From NCBI RefSeq assembly GCF_900113965.1, contig NZ_FORI01000001.1:513477-577476 (forward strand): a stretch of 64,000 nt of DNA, given 5' to 3'. The stretch is from Treponema bryantii. GTDB taxonomy: Bacteria; Spirochaetota; Spirochaetia; Treponematales; Treponemataceae. Position 1 is the stretch's first letter. Every line of letters starts with the position of its first letter. Under the pieces are notes generated by a model. That model made no database searches, was not told the DNA's origin, and saw only the letters and a program-made list of their open reading frames with translations. Positions 33,711-43,279 of this stretch are shown here, one piece after another. A program made the position numbers and the translations under genes.

Positions 33711-35849
33711 ATGCAGGAAAGATATTTCAATCGCGAACTCAGCTGGCTTGAGTTTAATGCCCGCGTTTTATTTCAGGGACTCAACAAGGAACTTCCTCTC
33801 TTAGAGCGTCTTCAGTTTCTTTCTATTGTTACTTCTAACTTTGATGAATTTTTCCAGGTACGTGTTGCATCCTTAAAGCGTCTGCTTGCAGAAAATCCTG
33901 GCTTTGTTGATGTTTCAGGTCTTTCTCCTCAGATGGTGCTCACTTCAATTTCTGCGCGTGCACATCAGATTATCCGTTCTCAGCAGGAATGCCTTATGAC
34001 AGACATTCTTCCTGAGCTTGCAATTGAAGGTCTTGTTTACGTTACTCCGATGCAGTACACACAGCAGCAGTCTGAATATCTGAACGGTGTTTTTAATTCT
34101 GAAATTTTTCCTTTGCTTACTCCGCTTCGTACAGACACTGAAGCGTTTCCTCATATCAAAAATCTTACACGCTATGCTGCCTTTCTTCTTAGCCCGATTA
34201 AGGGAATTAAAATGGCCAGCGGTTCTGAAGAGTTCCGTGGAAGTGAAGAAGCTCCGCGAATTGCTCTTGTTGAAATTCCGGAAGGTATTCCGAATATCTA
34301 CTGGCTTATGGGAACAGGAAGCGGTGGTGTGCATGGCCGCCAGTTTGCGCTGCTTCAGGATGTTGTTGCAGCTTTTGGTACAAAGCTTTTTCCAGGTTTT
34401 GATGTTGAAGAAACTCTTTTGTTTAAGGTAACTCGAGATGCAGACTTTGCGGTTGATGAGGATGCCGGAAAAAACTTTATTCACGCTATGGAAGATGTTC
34501 TGATTCAGAGAAAATCTTCGTTCCCTGTTCAGATGACCTGCAATGGTTCGAGTCAGAAAATCCAGAAGTTTTTGATGGAAAAGCTTGAGCTTGCAGAAGA
34601 GGATATTTATAAGGTTGATCAGATTATTAATCCGGGAGATTTGATGGAGCTCCGCGAAGCTGATGAAGGCGGCGCTTTGAGTTTTGAACGCTGGGATCAT
34701 TTTTATCCTGCAGACTTACCGGAAGAAGAGCCTTACTGGGACACTCTCAAACTTCACGACAAGATTCTTCACGTGCCTTATGAAAGCTACGATCCTGTTG
34801 TAAAATTTATTTCTGATGCGGCTGATGACGACGACGTACTGGCAATCAAAATGACACTGTACCGTACCGGCCGTAACTCTCCGATTATTGATGCGCTTGA
34901 ACGTGCAGCCCAGCGTGGCAAGCAGGTTGTTGTTCTTGTTGAGCTCAAGGCCCGTTTTGATGAAGAGCGAAATATTGCCTGGGCGAACGAACTTGAGCAG
35001 GCCGGTGTTACTGTAATTTATGGACTTGTAAATCTTAAAGTGCACGCAAAAATCTTAATGGTGATTCGCCGCGAAAGTGATACAATTCGCCGTTATGTTC
35101 ACCTTGCTACCGGAAACTACAATACTAAAACTGCAAAACTTTATTCTGATATTTCTTTGTTTACTGCTAACCCGCAGATTGCAAATGATGCAACTCAGTT
35201 CTTTAATCTTGTAACCGGCTATTCAACTTTGCAGAACATGAACTGTTTGAGCATGGCTCCGGTTGCAATGAAGTCTCGTCTTATTGCAATGATTAACCGT
35301 GAAATTGAAAGAAGCACTTCTGAAAACCCGGGACTCATTATTGCAAAGATGAACAGCCTTACTCACGAGGAAGTAATTTCTGCTTTGTATAAGGCGAGTC
35401 AGGCGGGCGTAAAAGTTCTTTTGAATATCCGCGGAATCTGTATGCTGGTTCCGGGCGTTGAAGGGTTGAGCGAAAACATTAAGGTCGTTTCTATTGTAGA
35501 CCGCTATCTTGAGCATGCCCGTATTTTCTATTTTCAGAACGGTGGTACTCCGGAGCTTTACTGTTCTTCTGCCGACTGGATGAACCGCAACCTCGACCGT
35601 CGTATCGAACTTATGTTCCCGATCCTGGATAAGGCTGCCTTTGATGATGTGAAATCTATTCTCGATACTTACTTTGCTGACAACACAACTGCAATGGAGC
35701 TTCAGTCAAACGGAAGCTGGGAACCTGTAGTTCGCGGCAAAAAAGATGATGCAGTGCGCGCGCAGGAAGTGCTTTATAAAAAATATAAAGCACTTGAAGA
35801 AAAGAAACCAAACGTCTCTGAAAAGAAGTTCGAAGTAAGACGCAAGTAA
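33711..35849 (+). CDS. ppk1: Polyphosphate kinase 1
   Basis: 712 residues, normal for PPK1. It makes polyphosphate from ATP through a phosphohistidine intermediate. Seen: N-terminal YFNRELSWLEFNARVL, DEFFQVRVASLK, MTLYRTGRNSPIIDAL, the catalytic-histidine motif YVHLATGNYN in the first phospholipase-D-like half and EHARIFYFQNGG in the second. GGAG precedes the ATG. Last gene of the cluster; it converges on the ABC permease gene with 16 bases between. Confidence 0.96.
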   Translation: MQERYFNRELSWLEFNARVLFQGLNKELPLLERLQFLSIVTSNFDEFFQVRVASLKRLLAENPGFVDVSGLSPQMVLTSISARAHQIIRSQQECLMTDILPELAIEGLVYVTPMQYTQQQSEYLNGVFNSEIFPLLTPLRTDTEAFPHIKNLTRYAAFLLSPIKGIKMASGSEEFRGSEEAPRIALVEIPEGIPNIYWLMGTGSGGVHGRQFALLQDVVAAFGTKLFPGFDVEETLLFKVTRDADFAVDEDAGKNFIHAMEDVLIQRKSSFPVQMTCNGSSQKIQKFLMEKLELAEEDIYKVDQIINPGDLMELREADEGGALSFERWDHFYPADLPEEEPYWDTLKLHDKILHVPYESYDPVVKFISDAADDDDVLAIKMTLYRTGRNSPIIDALERAAQRGKQVVVLVELKARFDEERNIAWANELEQAGVTVIYGLVNLKVHAKILMVIRRESDTIRRYVHLATGNYNTKTAKLYSDISLFTANPQIANDATQFFNLVTGYSTLQNMNCLSMAPVAMKSRLIAMINREIERSTSENPGLIIAKMNSLTHEEVISALYKASQAGVKVLLNIRGICMLVPGVEGLSENIKVVSIVDRYLEHARIFYFQNGGTPELYCSSADWMNRNLDRRIELMFPILDKAAFDDVKSILDTYFADNTTAMELQSNGSWEPVVRGKKDDAVRAQEVLYKKYKALEEKKPNVSEKKFEVRRK

Positions 35850-35865
35850 TTTTTTACTCACACCT

Positions 35866-38391
35866 TTATTCGCAGCGCAATCTTTCAACTACACTTTTTC
35901 TGCTGATACGGTTGTAAACAATAACCGGAATAACAAGCACAAGCAGGCAGATGAAAGGAAGGCAGTAGAGAACCGGCATCAGAGAAAAGTTCCAGTTGAA
36001 CATTGCAAGCTCATTTATAAGAAGTCTTACAACTGTGCAGCTGAGCAGGCTGGCAAATACAAGAGAGGCAGCCAAAGTCCATAGGAAATATTCTAAGCCC
36101 TCTTTCATAACACGGCGCTTCTGCTGTTTTCCTGTCATGCCTACGGCTTCGAGCATTGCAAACTCGCGGCTTCTTGTGATAATTGAAGTTACGATTGTGT
36201 TTGAAAAATTCATAATTCCAATCAGGGCAAGAATCACTGCAACTACGGTTCCGACAATTCCTATCATGTCACCAAAAGATTTATATTCATCTTTTATGTC
36301 ATCTTTTGATTTGTAGCTTAAAGATGATTCAATCTGTTTTGTGTAAGAGCTCAGCCAATTTTCGAAAGTTTCTTCTTTTTCGTTTTGTACATCAATCAAG
36401 GTTCGCATTGGATTCCAGTTCTGATATAATGAAAGGAATTCATTTTCTGGCAGCATAAAATCACACTGAATCTGAGAGTAGGCCTGAAGTCTCATTGCGT
36501 ACGGCATTTCAACAATTGCAAGAACTGTATATTCTTTGCCCTCAACCTGTACTTTTTCGCCAGGTTCAACAATATTAATGAGCACTCCACCTTCATCTTC
36601 AAACTGGCTTGCAAGTACATAGTCTCCGGAGTTGAACTGATTCCAGTCAATCTGGCTGCTGCCATCCAGAGTCTGAATCACCTTCAGTTTTTCACATGCA
36701 AATTTTCCAAGTCCATATGTATTTCCGTCCAGTGTTTTTTCCTGATCAAGATATTTCAGATATTCATCGATATCAAAACCCTTGTTCCCATAGGAATTGT
36801 ATTTTATGATTTTCTGTTTTACTTCTTCGCGGCAGAGAAAATTCTCTTTGATTTTTTTCCAGTCATCTTCAGAAAAAGTATGATTAGGATTTCCAAAATA
36901 AATATTTCCGGTTTCCTCTACGCCTTCCTGATTTGCAAGTGCAGCAAGAAAATCCTGACTTACTCCCTGAGTGTCTTTATAGCTTGAGCCTGGCTGATCG
37001 AGCTGAGCTTCCTGAACGCTGTAATCACTTATCACCATATCTTCGATAAAGCCGTCCATGTTGAAACCTTTTACAATTGTGATTACGCTGTTCAAAACTA
37101 TAAGAGAAAGTGAAAGCGACATAACAACAGTAAGCATTTTCTTTTTTGGCTTACTCTTTTTATCAAGAGGCATTGTGTATTTTACAGTTTCTACAGGTGA
37201 TACTTTTGACATTTTTCTACATGGCTTGAGTGCGCTTATAACTACCGTAAGGTAGGAAAAAAGTATTGCTGCGAGAATTGCAAGAAGATTGATATGAACT
37301 TTACCCTTGTCTACAGTTACTGTTTCAAGCTGATTTGAAATTACCGGCAAAAGAAGTCCGCCAACTCCAATCCCTAAAAGAAGTCCAAGGGGAATTCCTG
37401 CTGCGCAAATCATGCTTGCACGGAGCATTATGATTTTTCGTAACTGACGACCGGTAGTTCCGATTGTTTTTAGAAGTCCGTATTCCTGAATATCAGAGAG
37501 AATGTTCAAATCAAAAATATTATAGATAATCAGATAACCGGCAAAAATAAATGTTGCAATAAGAATCAGACATAAGGCAGCCATCATAGGATCCATTTGT
37601 GTTCCAAGATAGGCCCAGTTAATTCCATAATCAAGATCTTCGCGGAGACCTGAGCGCTGAATTAAAGCCTTTGTTTTTCCTCTGATATTGAAAGCGTTTT
37701 TATAATTGACGTCTGCCATTATCCAGCCGACGTAATTATTCTGCTCTGACTCTGTATATTTTACTGTTTTAACAGGAGCGTATTTTTCCTGAAAGGCTTT
37801 TGAGACCAGAGCCATCTGAGCAATAGAAATGCTATCGCCGCGGTAAAATCCGCTTACAACAAAATCTTTTGTTACCAGGTCTTCTCCAATTCTGATACTT
37901 ATTTCGATGTGACTACCGACTGTTAGTTCTTCGCCGCCAAGTTTTTCTGAAAGTCTGTTCAGAATAATATCGCTTACTACAATTTCATTTTCTTTTTGAG
38001 GATAGCTTCCAACTTCGGGATAGCAGAAACCGTATTTTGCATTCAAAGGTTCTGCCCAGTTTACTTCTGTATAAGTCTTGTTGAAAACTTCACCCTCGCA
38101 GGTTCCTACTAAAATTCTGTACGAAATGTCTTTTACTTTTTTGTCATCTTTTACAAGATCATATTCTGACTCGCTCAAATATTTTAAGCCGGCATGAGCA
38201 CTTCCGCCAACCTGACGCATTGTTGCTTTCTGGATTTCATTAAGCAGACTGCTACCAATTGTAAAAAGTGATGAGAAAAGCACAGTTGTCAAAACTACAG
38301 CAAAGACTAAGACAAGATATTTTTTGGGATTTGTTTTTATACCGCTCTGTGCAAGATTCATTATTGCCTGTTTATTATTTACCTTTAACAT
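35866..38391 (-). CDS. ABC transporter permease, FtsX/MacB type
   Basis: 841 residues. An N-terminal membrane helix (about 25-47), a large extracellular domain, three helices near 275-385 with an FtsX domain, then a second extracellular domain and three C-terminal helices with a second FtsX domain. This ten-helix plan is that of BceB-like and lipoprotein-release permeases. Paired with the ATPase gene 20 bases upstream and with a response regulator and kinase behind it, it most likely exports or senses an antimicrobial peptide. Confidence 0.88.
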   Translation of the reverse strand: MLKVNNKQAIMNLAQSGIKTNPKKYLVLVFAVVLTTVLFSSLFTIGSSLLNEIQKATMRQVGGSAHAGLKYLSESEYDLVKDDKKVKDISYRILVGTCEGEVFNKTYTEVNWAEPLNAKYGFCYPEVGSYPQKENEIVVSDIILNRLSEKLGGEELTVGSHIEISIRIGEDLVTKDFVVSGFYRGDSISIAQMALVSKAFQEKYAPVKTVKYTESEQNNYVGWIMADVNYKNAFNIRGKTKALIQRSGLREDLDYGINWAYLGTQMDPMMAALCLILIATFIFAGYLIIYNIFDLNILSDIQEYGLLKTIGTTGRQLRKIIMLRASMICAAGIPLGLLLGIGVGGLLLPVISNQLETVTVDKGKVHINLLAILAAILFSYLTVVISALKPCRKMSKVSPVETVKYTMPLDKKSKPKKKMLTVVMSLSLSLIVLNSVITIVKGFNMDGFIEDMVISDYSVQEAQLDQPGSSYKDTQGVSQDFLAALANQEGVEETGNIYFGNPNHTFSEDDWKKIKENFLCREEVKQKIIKYNSYGNKGFDIDEYLKYLDQEKTLDGNTYGLGKFACEKLKVIQTLDGSSQIDWNQFNSGDYVLASQFEDEGGVLINIVEPGEKVQVEGKEYTVLAIVEMPYAMRLQAYSQIQCDFMLPENEFLSLYQNWNPMRTLIDVQNEKEETFENWLSSYTKQIESSLSYKSKDDIKDEYKSFGDMIGIVGTVVAVILALIGIMNFSNTIVTSIITRSREFAMLEAVGMTGKQQKRRVMKEGLEYFLWTLAASLVFASLLSCTVVRLLINELAMFNWNFSLMPVLYCLPFICLLVLVIPVIVYNRISRKSVVERLRCE

Positions 38392-38411
38392 GATTACTGC
38401 TCTCCCTTATT

Positions 38412-39074
38412 TCAGATAATTTTTCCGTCTTCAATTCTGATTGTTCTGTCTGCCATCTGGGCAATTTCATCATTATGAGTAATCATGACAATTGTCTGAT
38501 TATATTTTTTGCCGGTTGTTTTCATGAGGCCAAGAACGTCCTGACTTGTTTTACTGTCGAGATTTCCAGTTGGTTCATCTGCAAGGATTATTGCAGGTTT
38601 TGAAGCGAGGGCTCTTGCAATTGCAACACGCTGCTGCTGTCCGCCTGAAAGTTTTGTCGGGAGAGTTTTTAATTTCTGAGTAAGTCCCAGAGTTTCAATT
38701 ACATTTTCAATATAGGCCTTGTCTTCTTTTTTGCCGTCAAGCTTAAGTGGAAGAACGATATTGTCATAAACCGAAATTGAAGGGACAAGATTAAAGCTCT
38801 GGAAAATAAAGCCGATTTTTCTGCGGCGGAAAATACAGAGTGCGTCACCGCTGAGCGTTGAAATATCCTTATCATCAATAATAACAGTTCCGGAAGTTGG
38901 ATTATCCAAACCGCCAAGCATATGAAGAAGCGTAGATTTCCCACTTCCACTTGTTCCTATGATGCTCACAAACTCGCCGCGTTCAACATTGAGGCTTACA
39001 CCGTCCAGCGCCTTTACAAGAGTTTCACCCTGACCGTAATATTTGGTTAGATTTTCTGCAATTAATATGCTCAT
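38412..39074 (-). CDS. ABC transporter ATPase, LolD/MacB/BceA type
   Basis: 220 residues: Walker [18 protein letters not shown]-loop [10 protein letters not shown], signature [15 protein letters not shown] and Walker [12 protein letters not shown]. ATPase subunit for the FtsX-type permease that follows. An AAGGAG site precedes ATG 39074. A palindrome matching the BceR box lies 88-101 bases upstream. Confidence 0.93.
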   Translation of the reverse strand: MSILIAENLTKYYGQGETLVKALDGVSLNVERGEFVSIIGTSGSGKSTLLHMLGGLDNPTSGTVIIDDKDISTLSGDALCIFRRRKIGFIFQSFNLVPSISVYDNIVLPLKLDGKKEDKAYIENVIETLGLTQKLKTLPTKLSGGQQQRVAIARALASKPAIILADEPTGNLDSKTSQDVLGLMKTTGKKYNQTIVMITHNDEIAQMADRTIRIEDGKII

Positions 39075-39161
39075 TTTTGCTTCTCCTTAAACCCCGCCTT
39101 TTCGGAGCTTCATGATAAGGCCATAATACAAGATGAATCTTACGACAATATTTCTACATTC

Positions 39162-39175
39162 TTACAATTTTGTAA
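39162..39175. promoter_or_regulatory. BceR-type response-regulator box
   Basis: TTACA-ATTT-TGTAA, within the larger palindrome CTTACAATTTTGTAAG, is an exact match to the known BceR operator pattern TNACA-N4-TGTAA. On the minus strand it lies upstream of a TATTAT -10 candidate (about 39123-39128) for the ABC genes, the position of an activator site. Confidence 0.65.
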
Positions 39176-39178
39176 GAT

Positions 39179-40036
39179 TTACCGGTGGAGATAAACTATG
39201 AACTCGCCGCCTACTCTTACATTGTTGGGAACCGCTTTGATGTAGCCGTCTTCTTTTGCAAGAATTTCGCGTGCAAGGTAAAGTCCGATTCCAACACCTT
39301 CTTCCTGTTGAACAGCTTCGCCTCTGTAAAATCTTCCAAAGATTCTGGTCATATCTTCTTCGGAGATTCCTTGTCCCTGGTCAATAATGTGCATGGCCAG
39401 GTAGATTTCGTAAGCATCGACTTCTATTTTGATTTCAGAATTTTCAGGAGAATATTTAACGGCATTATCAAGTATGTTTACCAGAGCTTCGCAAGTCCAT
39501 TTTAAATCAAAATTAGCTGAGTTCTCAGGATTTTCGGCAGGCACATTAATTTTTATATTTTTCTTTTCTGCCTTCGGGAGGATTGCAGATACTGCCGCTT
39601 TTATAAGTTCGCTGGCTGAGCTTTGTTTTGCTGAAAGTTCAAGTGTGCCGCTTTCAAGACGCGAAAGTTTTGTTAGGGAATCAATAAGAAACTCCAGTCT
39701 CTCGTTTTGCTTTTTTATCTCAATAGAATAATTTTTGATTTTTTCAAGAGAAGAGTCCTGGCCGCGTGACGCCTCTTCAATAAGAAGTTCTGTGTACATT
39801 TTTATAACGGTCATTGGAGTTTTTGTCTGATGAGAAATATCCGAGATAAACTGTTCAAGCCGGTGACGCTCTGCTTCGAGATTTTTATTTGATAAAACAG
39901 AGGTTTCTAAGAATTCCTTCCAGCGGGATTCGAGCCGCGACAGTCTTGTTTCATCATAATCACTTTCCTTGAAAGTTCCTTCTGTTGCGGCATCCAGCAT
40001 TTCTTCAAGTCTGTGTAGTGTTTTATTTTCAAACAT
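39179..40036 (-). CDS. Sensor histidine kinase without membrane domain
   Basis: 285 residues from ATG 40036. H-box FISDISHQTKTPMTVI, then N-box WTCEALVNILDNAVKYSPE and the G-boxes DQGQGISEEDMTRIFG and GVGIGLYLAREI. No transmembrane segment is visible, so it probably learns of the signal through the ABC permease, as BceS-type kinases do. A TTG at 40063 would add 9 residues; ATG 40036 is preferred because AGGA lies 7 bases before it. It follows the response regulator by 35 bases. Confidence 0.85.
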   Translation of the reverse strand: MFENKTLHRLEEMLDAATEGTFKESDYDETRLSRLESRWKEFLETSVLSNKNLEAERHRLEQFISDISHQTKTPMTVIKMYTELLIEEASRGQDSSLEKIKNYSIEIKKQNERLEFLIDSLTKLSRLESGTLELSAKQSSASELIKAAVSAILPKAEKKNIKINVPAENPENSANFDLKWTCEALVNILDNAVKYSPENSEIKIEVDAYEIYLAMHIIDQGQGISEEDMTRIFGRFYRGEAVQQEEGVGIGLYLAREILAKEDGYIKAVPNNVRVGGEFIVYLHR

Positions 40037-40071
40037 TTTTAATTCCTGCTGATTTCGTTTCAATCATAATC

Positions 40072-40764
40072 TTAATCAAAGCGGTAGCCCTGACCGTAAA
40101 CTGTATTTATGTGTTTTGATTTGTCGTTATCAATTTTACTTCGCAACCGATTGATAGTTACAGAGAGCGTATTTTCATCAACAAAAGTTCCATCCTCGCC
40201 CCACAATCTTTCCATAAGAATTTCACGGGTAAGCACGCTTCCTTTGTTGTCAAGAAAGAGTTTTAAGAGTCGCTGTTCGTTTACGCTGAAAAAGATTTCA
40301 TTATTTTCTTTCTTAAAAATCAATCTTTCAAAATCAAAGACCATATCATCAAGCTGATAAATTAGATTTGATTTTCCTGGTTGAATAGATGAATTAGAAA
40401 AACAACTGCGTCGCAAAAGTGCATTAACTCGGGCTCGTAAAACTGCAAGGCTGAAGGGCTTTGTAAGAAAATCATCAGCACCCATTGTCAGAGCCTTCAC
40501 TTCATCTATTTCCATATCATTTGCAGTCAGAATAAGAACCGGTACGTTGCTTTGAGAACGGATGATTTTCAGATAATCATAACCAGTACCATCTGGGAGA
40601 TTTATATCCAGAATGATAAGGGAGATAGAAGTACTATCGTTTTGAAAATATTTTACGGCATCTTTTATTGTATGCTCTTTACGGAATTCAGTATTATCGT
40701 CTGAAAGAGTAATTGCAATTCCTTCGCTTAATGCTCGGTCGTCTTCAACAATCTGTATAATCAA
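40072..40764 (-). CDS. OmpR/PhoB-family response regulator
   Basis: 230 residues: receiver domain with D8/D9, phospho-acceptor D53 (IILDINLPDG) and conserved K in FLTKPFS, and a C-terminal winged-helix DNA-binding domain (LTREILMERLWG, VTINRLRSKI). TTG start with AGGAGA 7 bases upstream. Partner of the kinase downstream; the BceR-like box before the ABC genes is its expected target. Confidence 0.92.
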   Translation of the reverse strand: MIIQIVEDDRALSEGIAITLSDDNTEFRKEHTIKDAVKYFQNDSTSISLIILDINLPDGTGYDYLKIIRSQSNVPVLILTANDMEIDEVKALTMGADDFLTKPFSLAVLRARVNALLRRSCFSNSSIQPGKSNLIYQLDDMVFDFERLIFKKENNEIFFSVNEQRLLKLFLDNKGSVLTREILMERLWGEDGTFVDENTLSVTINRLRSKIDNDKSKHINTVYGQGYRFD

Positions 40765-40891
40765 GAAAGTATCTCCTGTAAAAAAGAATAATACTTTTTG
40801 GCAAAAAGTTCAGCAGGAAAATCTTTCAAAAATACCTGGATTTTGTGATATACTGAAATCAGCTACTTCATTTCAAAAACGGAGAACTAAA

Positions 40892-41590
40892 TTGAAGATT
40901 GCAGTCTGTGATGATGAAAGCAAAATCCTCGAAGAAATTGCCGCCTTTATTAAAAAAGAATTTCCAGGCCACAAGGTTGAAGCTTTTTCTGATGGGGAAA
41001 CTTTTCTTTCTGCGGTGAAGACAGCTACGGATGCTGAGCCAGATCTTCTGCTTATTGATATTGATATGCCGGGTATGAGTGGTATGGATGTGGCGGCGGC
41101 TCTAACTTGCGAGAAGGCCCACACGTTGATTGTTTTTGTAACGGCTCATGACGAACTTGTTTATGACAGTTTTAAATATCATCCTTTTGCCTTTGTGAGA
41201 AAAAAGTTTCTTGATGACGAATTGCGAAGTGTGATTGCAGATTGTGAAAAAGAAATTGCAGGGCGTAACAAACATTTTATCTTTCAGAATGCATCAAAGA
41301 TGGTGAACCTTGCTCAGAGCGAAATTCTTTATTTTGAGGGTCAGGCAAATTATCTTGCAATTCATACAACTTCAGATGAATATAAAATGCGTTCGACAAT
41401 GGCGGGCGTTGAGAAGGAACTTGAGGACAGTGACTTTTTGAGAATCCACAAGGGCTTTCTTGTGAATCTGGAACACATTCGGGTTTTGAAAACTGAAGAG
41501 CTTGAACTGGATAATGGCACGGTTCTGCCAATCGGGAAATCTTATTCTGAGGCGGCAAAGAAAAGTATTTTGAAGTATATGCGACGATAA
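40892..41590 (+). CDS. LytTR-family response regulator
   Basis: 232 residues: receiver domain with MKIAVCDDES, phospho-acceptor D56 (LLLIDIDMPGMSG) and a LytTR DNA-binding domain (about 130-232; EILYFEGQANYLAIHT, FLRIHKGFLVNLEHI). TTG start with GGAGA before it. First gene of a run with the kinase and four ABC genes; such regulators often control peptide signalling or bacteriocin export. Confidence 0.92.
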   Translation: MKIAVCDDESKILEEIAAFIKKEFPGHKVEAFSDGETFLSAVKTATDAEPDLLLIDIDMPGMSGMDVAAALTCEKAHTLIVFVTAHDELVYDSFKYHPFAFVRKKFLDDELRSVIADCEKEIAGRNKHFIFQNASKMVNLAQSEILYFEGQANYLAIHTTSDEYKMRSTMAGVEKELEDSDFLRIHKGFLVNLEHIRVLKTEELELDNGTVLPIGKSYSEAAKKSILKYMRR

Positions 41591-42316
41591 GTGGCAAGAA
41601 AAATGTTTGGTAATAAAAAAGAAATTGAAGAACTGAATCAGAAAATCCTCGAACTTGAAGCTCAGAATAAAGATTTGAAATATGAGCTGGATTCCTATAA
41701 ATGGCAGATGGAAGAAATCAACAAGCAGGAAGAGGAAATCAGGCAGTTGCATCAGAATACCAGAAAACTTAAGCACGACATGCGCAATCATCTTATGGTG
41801 ATGACTTCTTACATCAACAGCGGTGATTACGAAAATGCCAGAAATTATATTTCAGAAATTCTTGATAAACTGAACGCAGTGCGAAGTTATGTTGAAACCG
41901 GAAATCCTCTTTTGAATCATATTCTCAATGATAAGCTTGAAGTGTGCCGCCAGGAAGGAATTGATGTTAAAGCTGATATCGGAAAGGCTTCGTTTGAAAA
42001 GATGAAGGGTATTGATTTTTCGGCAGTATTTTCGAACGCGGTGGATAATGCGATTGAAGCCTCGCGTACTGAAGCCCGAAAAGAAATCGGCATCAGTGTT
42101 TATGAGAAAAAAGGCTACGATGTAATTTCTGTGAAAAATCGAATTTCAAAATCTGTGCTTGATGAAAATCCTGAATTAAAGTCTACCAAGGCAGACAGCG
42201 AGAAGCACGGTTTTGGTGTTAATCAGATTAAAGAAATTGTTGAGTCTTATTCGGGCATGACAGACTTCTACGAAGAAGACGGCTTTTTCATTGTGAATAT
42301 GTTTATCCCTAAATAA
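41591..42316 (+). CDS. GHKL-family histidine kinase without membrane domain
   Basis: 241 residues from GTG 41591, directly after the regulator stop; an in-frame ATG lies at 41603. Residues about 8-55 are a coiled coil, followed by the phospho-acceptor motif KLKHDMRNHLMVM (H62) and an AgrC/VirS-like ATPase domain with FSNAVDNAIEASR and HGFGVNQIKEIVE. The usual N-terminal multi-helix sensor is missing, so input must come from another protein. Confidence 0.87.
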   Translation: MARKMFGNKKEIEELNQKILELEAQNKDLKYELDSYKWQMEEINKQEEEIRQLHQNTRKLKHDMRNHLMVMTSYINSGDYENARNYISEILDKLNAVRSYVETGNPLLNHILNDKLEVCRQEGIDVKADIGKASFEKMKGIDFSAVFSNAVDNAIEASRTEARKEIGISVYEKKGYDVISVKNRISKSVLDENPELKSTKADSEKHGFGVNQIKEIVESYSGMTDFYEEDGFFIVNMFIPK

Positions 42317-42385
42317 ATACTGTTTGTCCCACACTACTTGTGTCGCGTCTCTTCCCGGAGTATTGTAAATTCCAGAGGATGACCA

Positions 42386-43270
42386 ATGGTTATTTGCGAC
42401 AAGGTAAATAAGTTTATATTACACGATGTTGATCTTCACATTCCGCAGGGCGTTACGCTTGGAATTATTGGTGCGTCTGGAGCCGGAAAAACTACTTTCC
42501 TAAAATTGATTTCGGGGCTGCTTAAGCCGGACGGTGGAGTTGTGAGAAGCTGCCGCAACAATCCGGTGGAAAAGCGGGCGGAGTTTTTGAGGCGAATTTC
42601 TGTGCTCTTTGCTGACATTCCTGTTTTTGATGAGAGGCTTTCGATTATTGATTGTCTTGAAGAAATCAGAATTATGTACGGTATGAAGCAGAAAGAATTT
42701 GATGAGCGCCTCGACTACATTTCTGAAACTCTGGGCTTTACAGAAAATCTTCTTTTAAAATCAAAACAGTTATCTCTTGGTCAGAAAAGACGTGCAGAGC
42801 TTGGCCTGACTTTTTTGCGTGATGCTGATTTGTATATTTTTGATGAACCGTGCATTGGTCTAGATCAGTTTGCAAAGTCTGCTTTTTATAAATTGATAGA
42901 AGAAAAGAAACGTGAGGGAAAAACAATTCTTGTAAGCTCTCATGATATGGAGGACATCTCTAAAATTGCAGACCGTGTTCTTCTGCTTGAGAAAGGTGAA
43001 GTTGCTTTTTACGGCTCCAAGGAAGAGCTTTATAAAAGACTTGCTCCAATGGAAGAGAGTTTTATTGAGCTGGACGGAAAACTTCCAGATATTTCTGATT
43101 TAGAAGTAGACCGTTACGTGGTTGAAAATGACAAGATGATAATTCGTTATAACTCCAATCATGTTTCTTCAAAGGAAGTGCTGGAGAGAATCTGTAAAAC
43201 CTCCCGGGTAAAGTCTGTGTCTGTGCGCAGAGCGAGCCTGGGTGAAAGTATAAAAAAAATTGAGCGGTGA
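42386..43270 (+). CDS. ABC-2 type transporter ATPase
   Basis: 294 residues: Walker A GASGAGKTTFLKLISGLL, signature QLSLGQKRRAELGL and Walker B LYIFDEPCIGLD, then a C-terminal regulatory part. AGAGGA precedes the ATG. The first of two different ATPase genes in the cassette, 9 bases before the second; the two may work together as a heterodimer or serve alternate permeases. Confidence 0.9.
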   Translation: MVICDKVNKFILHDVDLHIPQGVTLGIIGASGAGKTTFLKLISGLLKPDGGVVRSCRNNPVEKRAEFLRRISVLFADIPVFDERLSIIDCLEEIRIMYGMKQKEFDERLDYISETLGFTENLLLKSKQLSLGQKRRAELGLTFLRDADLYIFDEPCIGLDQFAKSAFYKLIEEKKREGKTILVSSHDMEDISKIADRVLLLEKGEVAFYGSKEELYKRLAPMEESFIELDGKLPDISDLEVDRYVVENDKMIIRYNSNHVSSKEVLERICKTSRVKSVSVRRASLGESIKKIER

Positions 43271-43279
43271 GGTAGAAAA

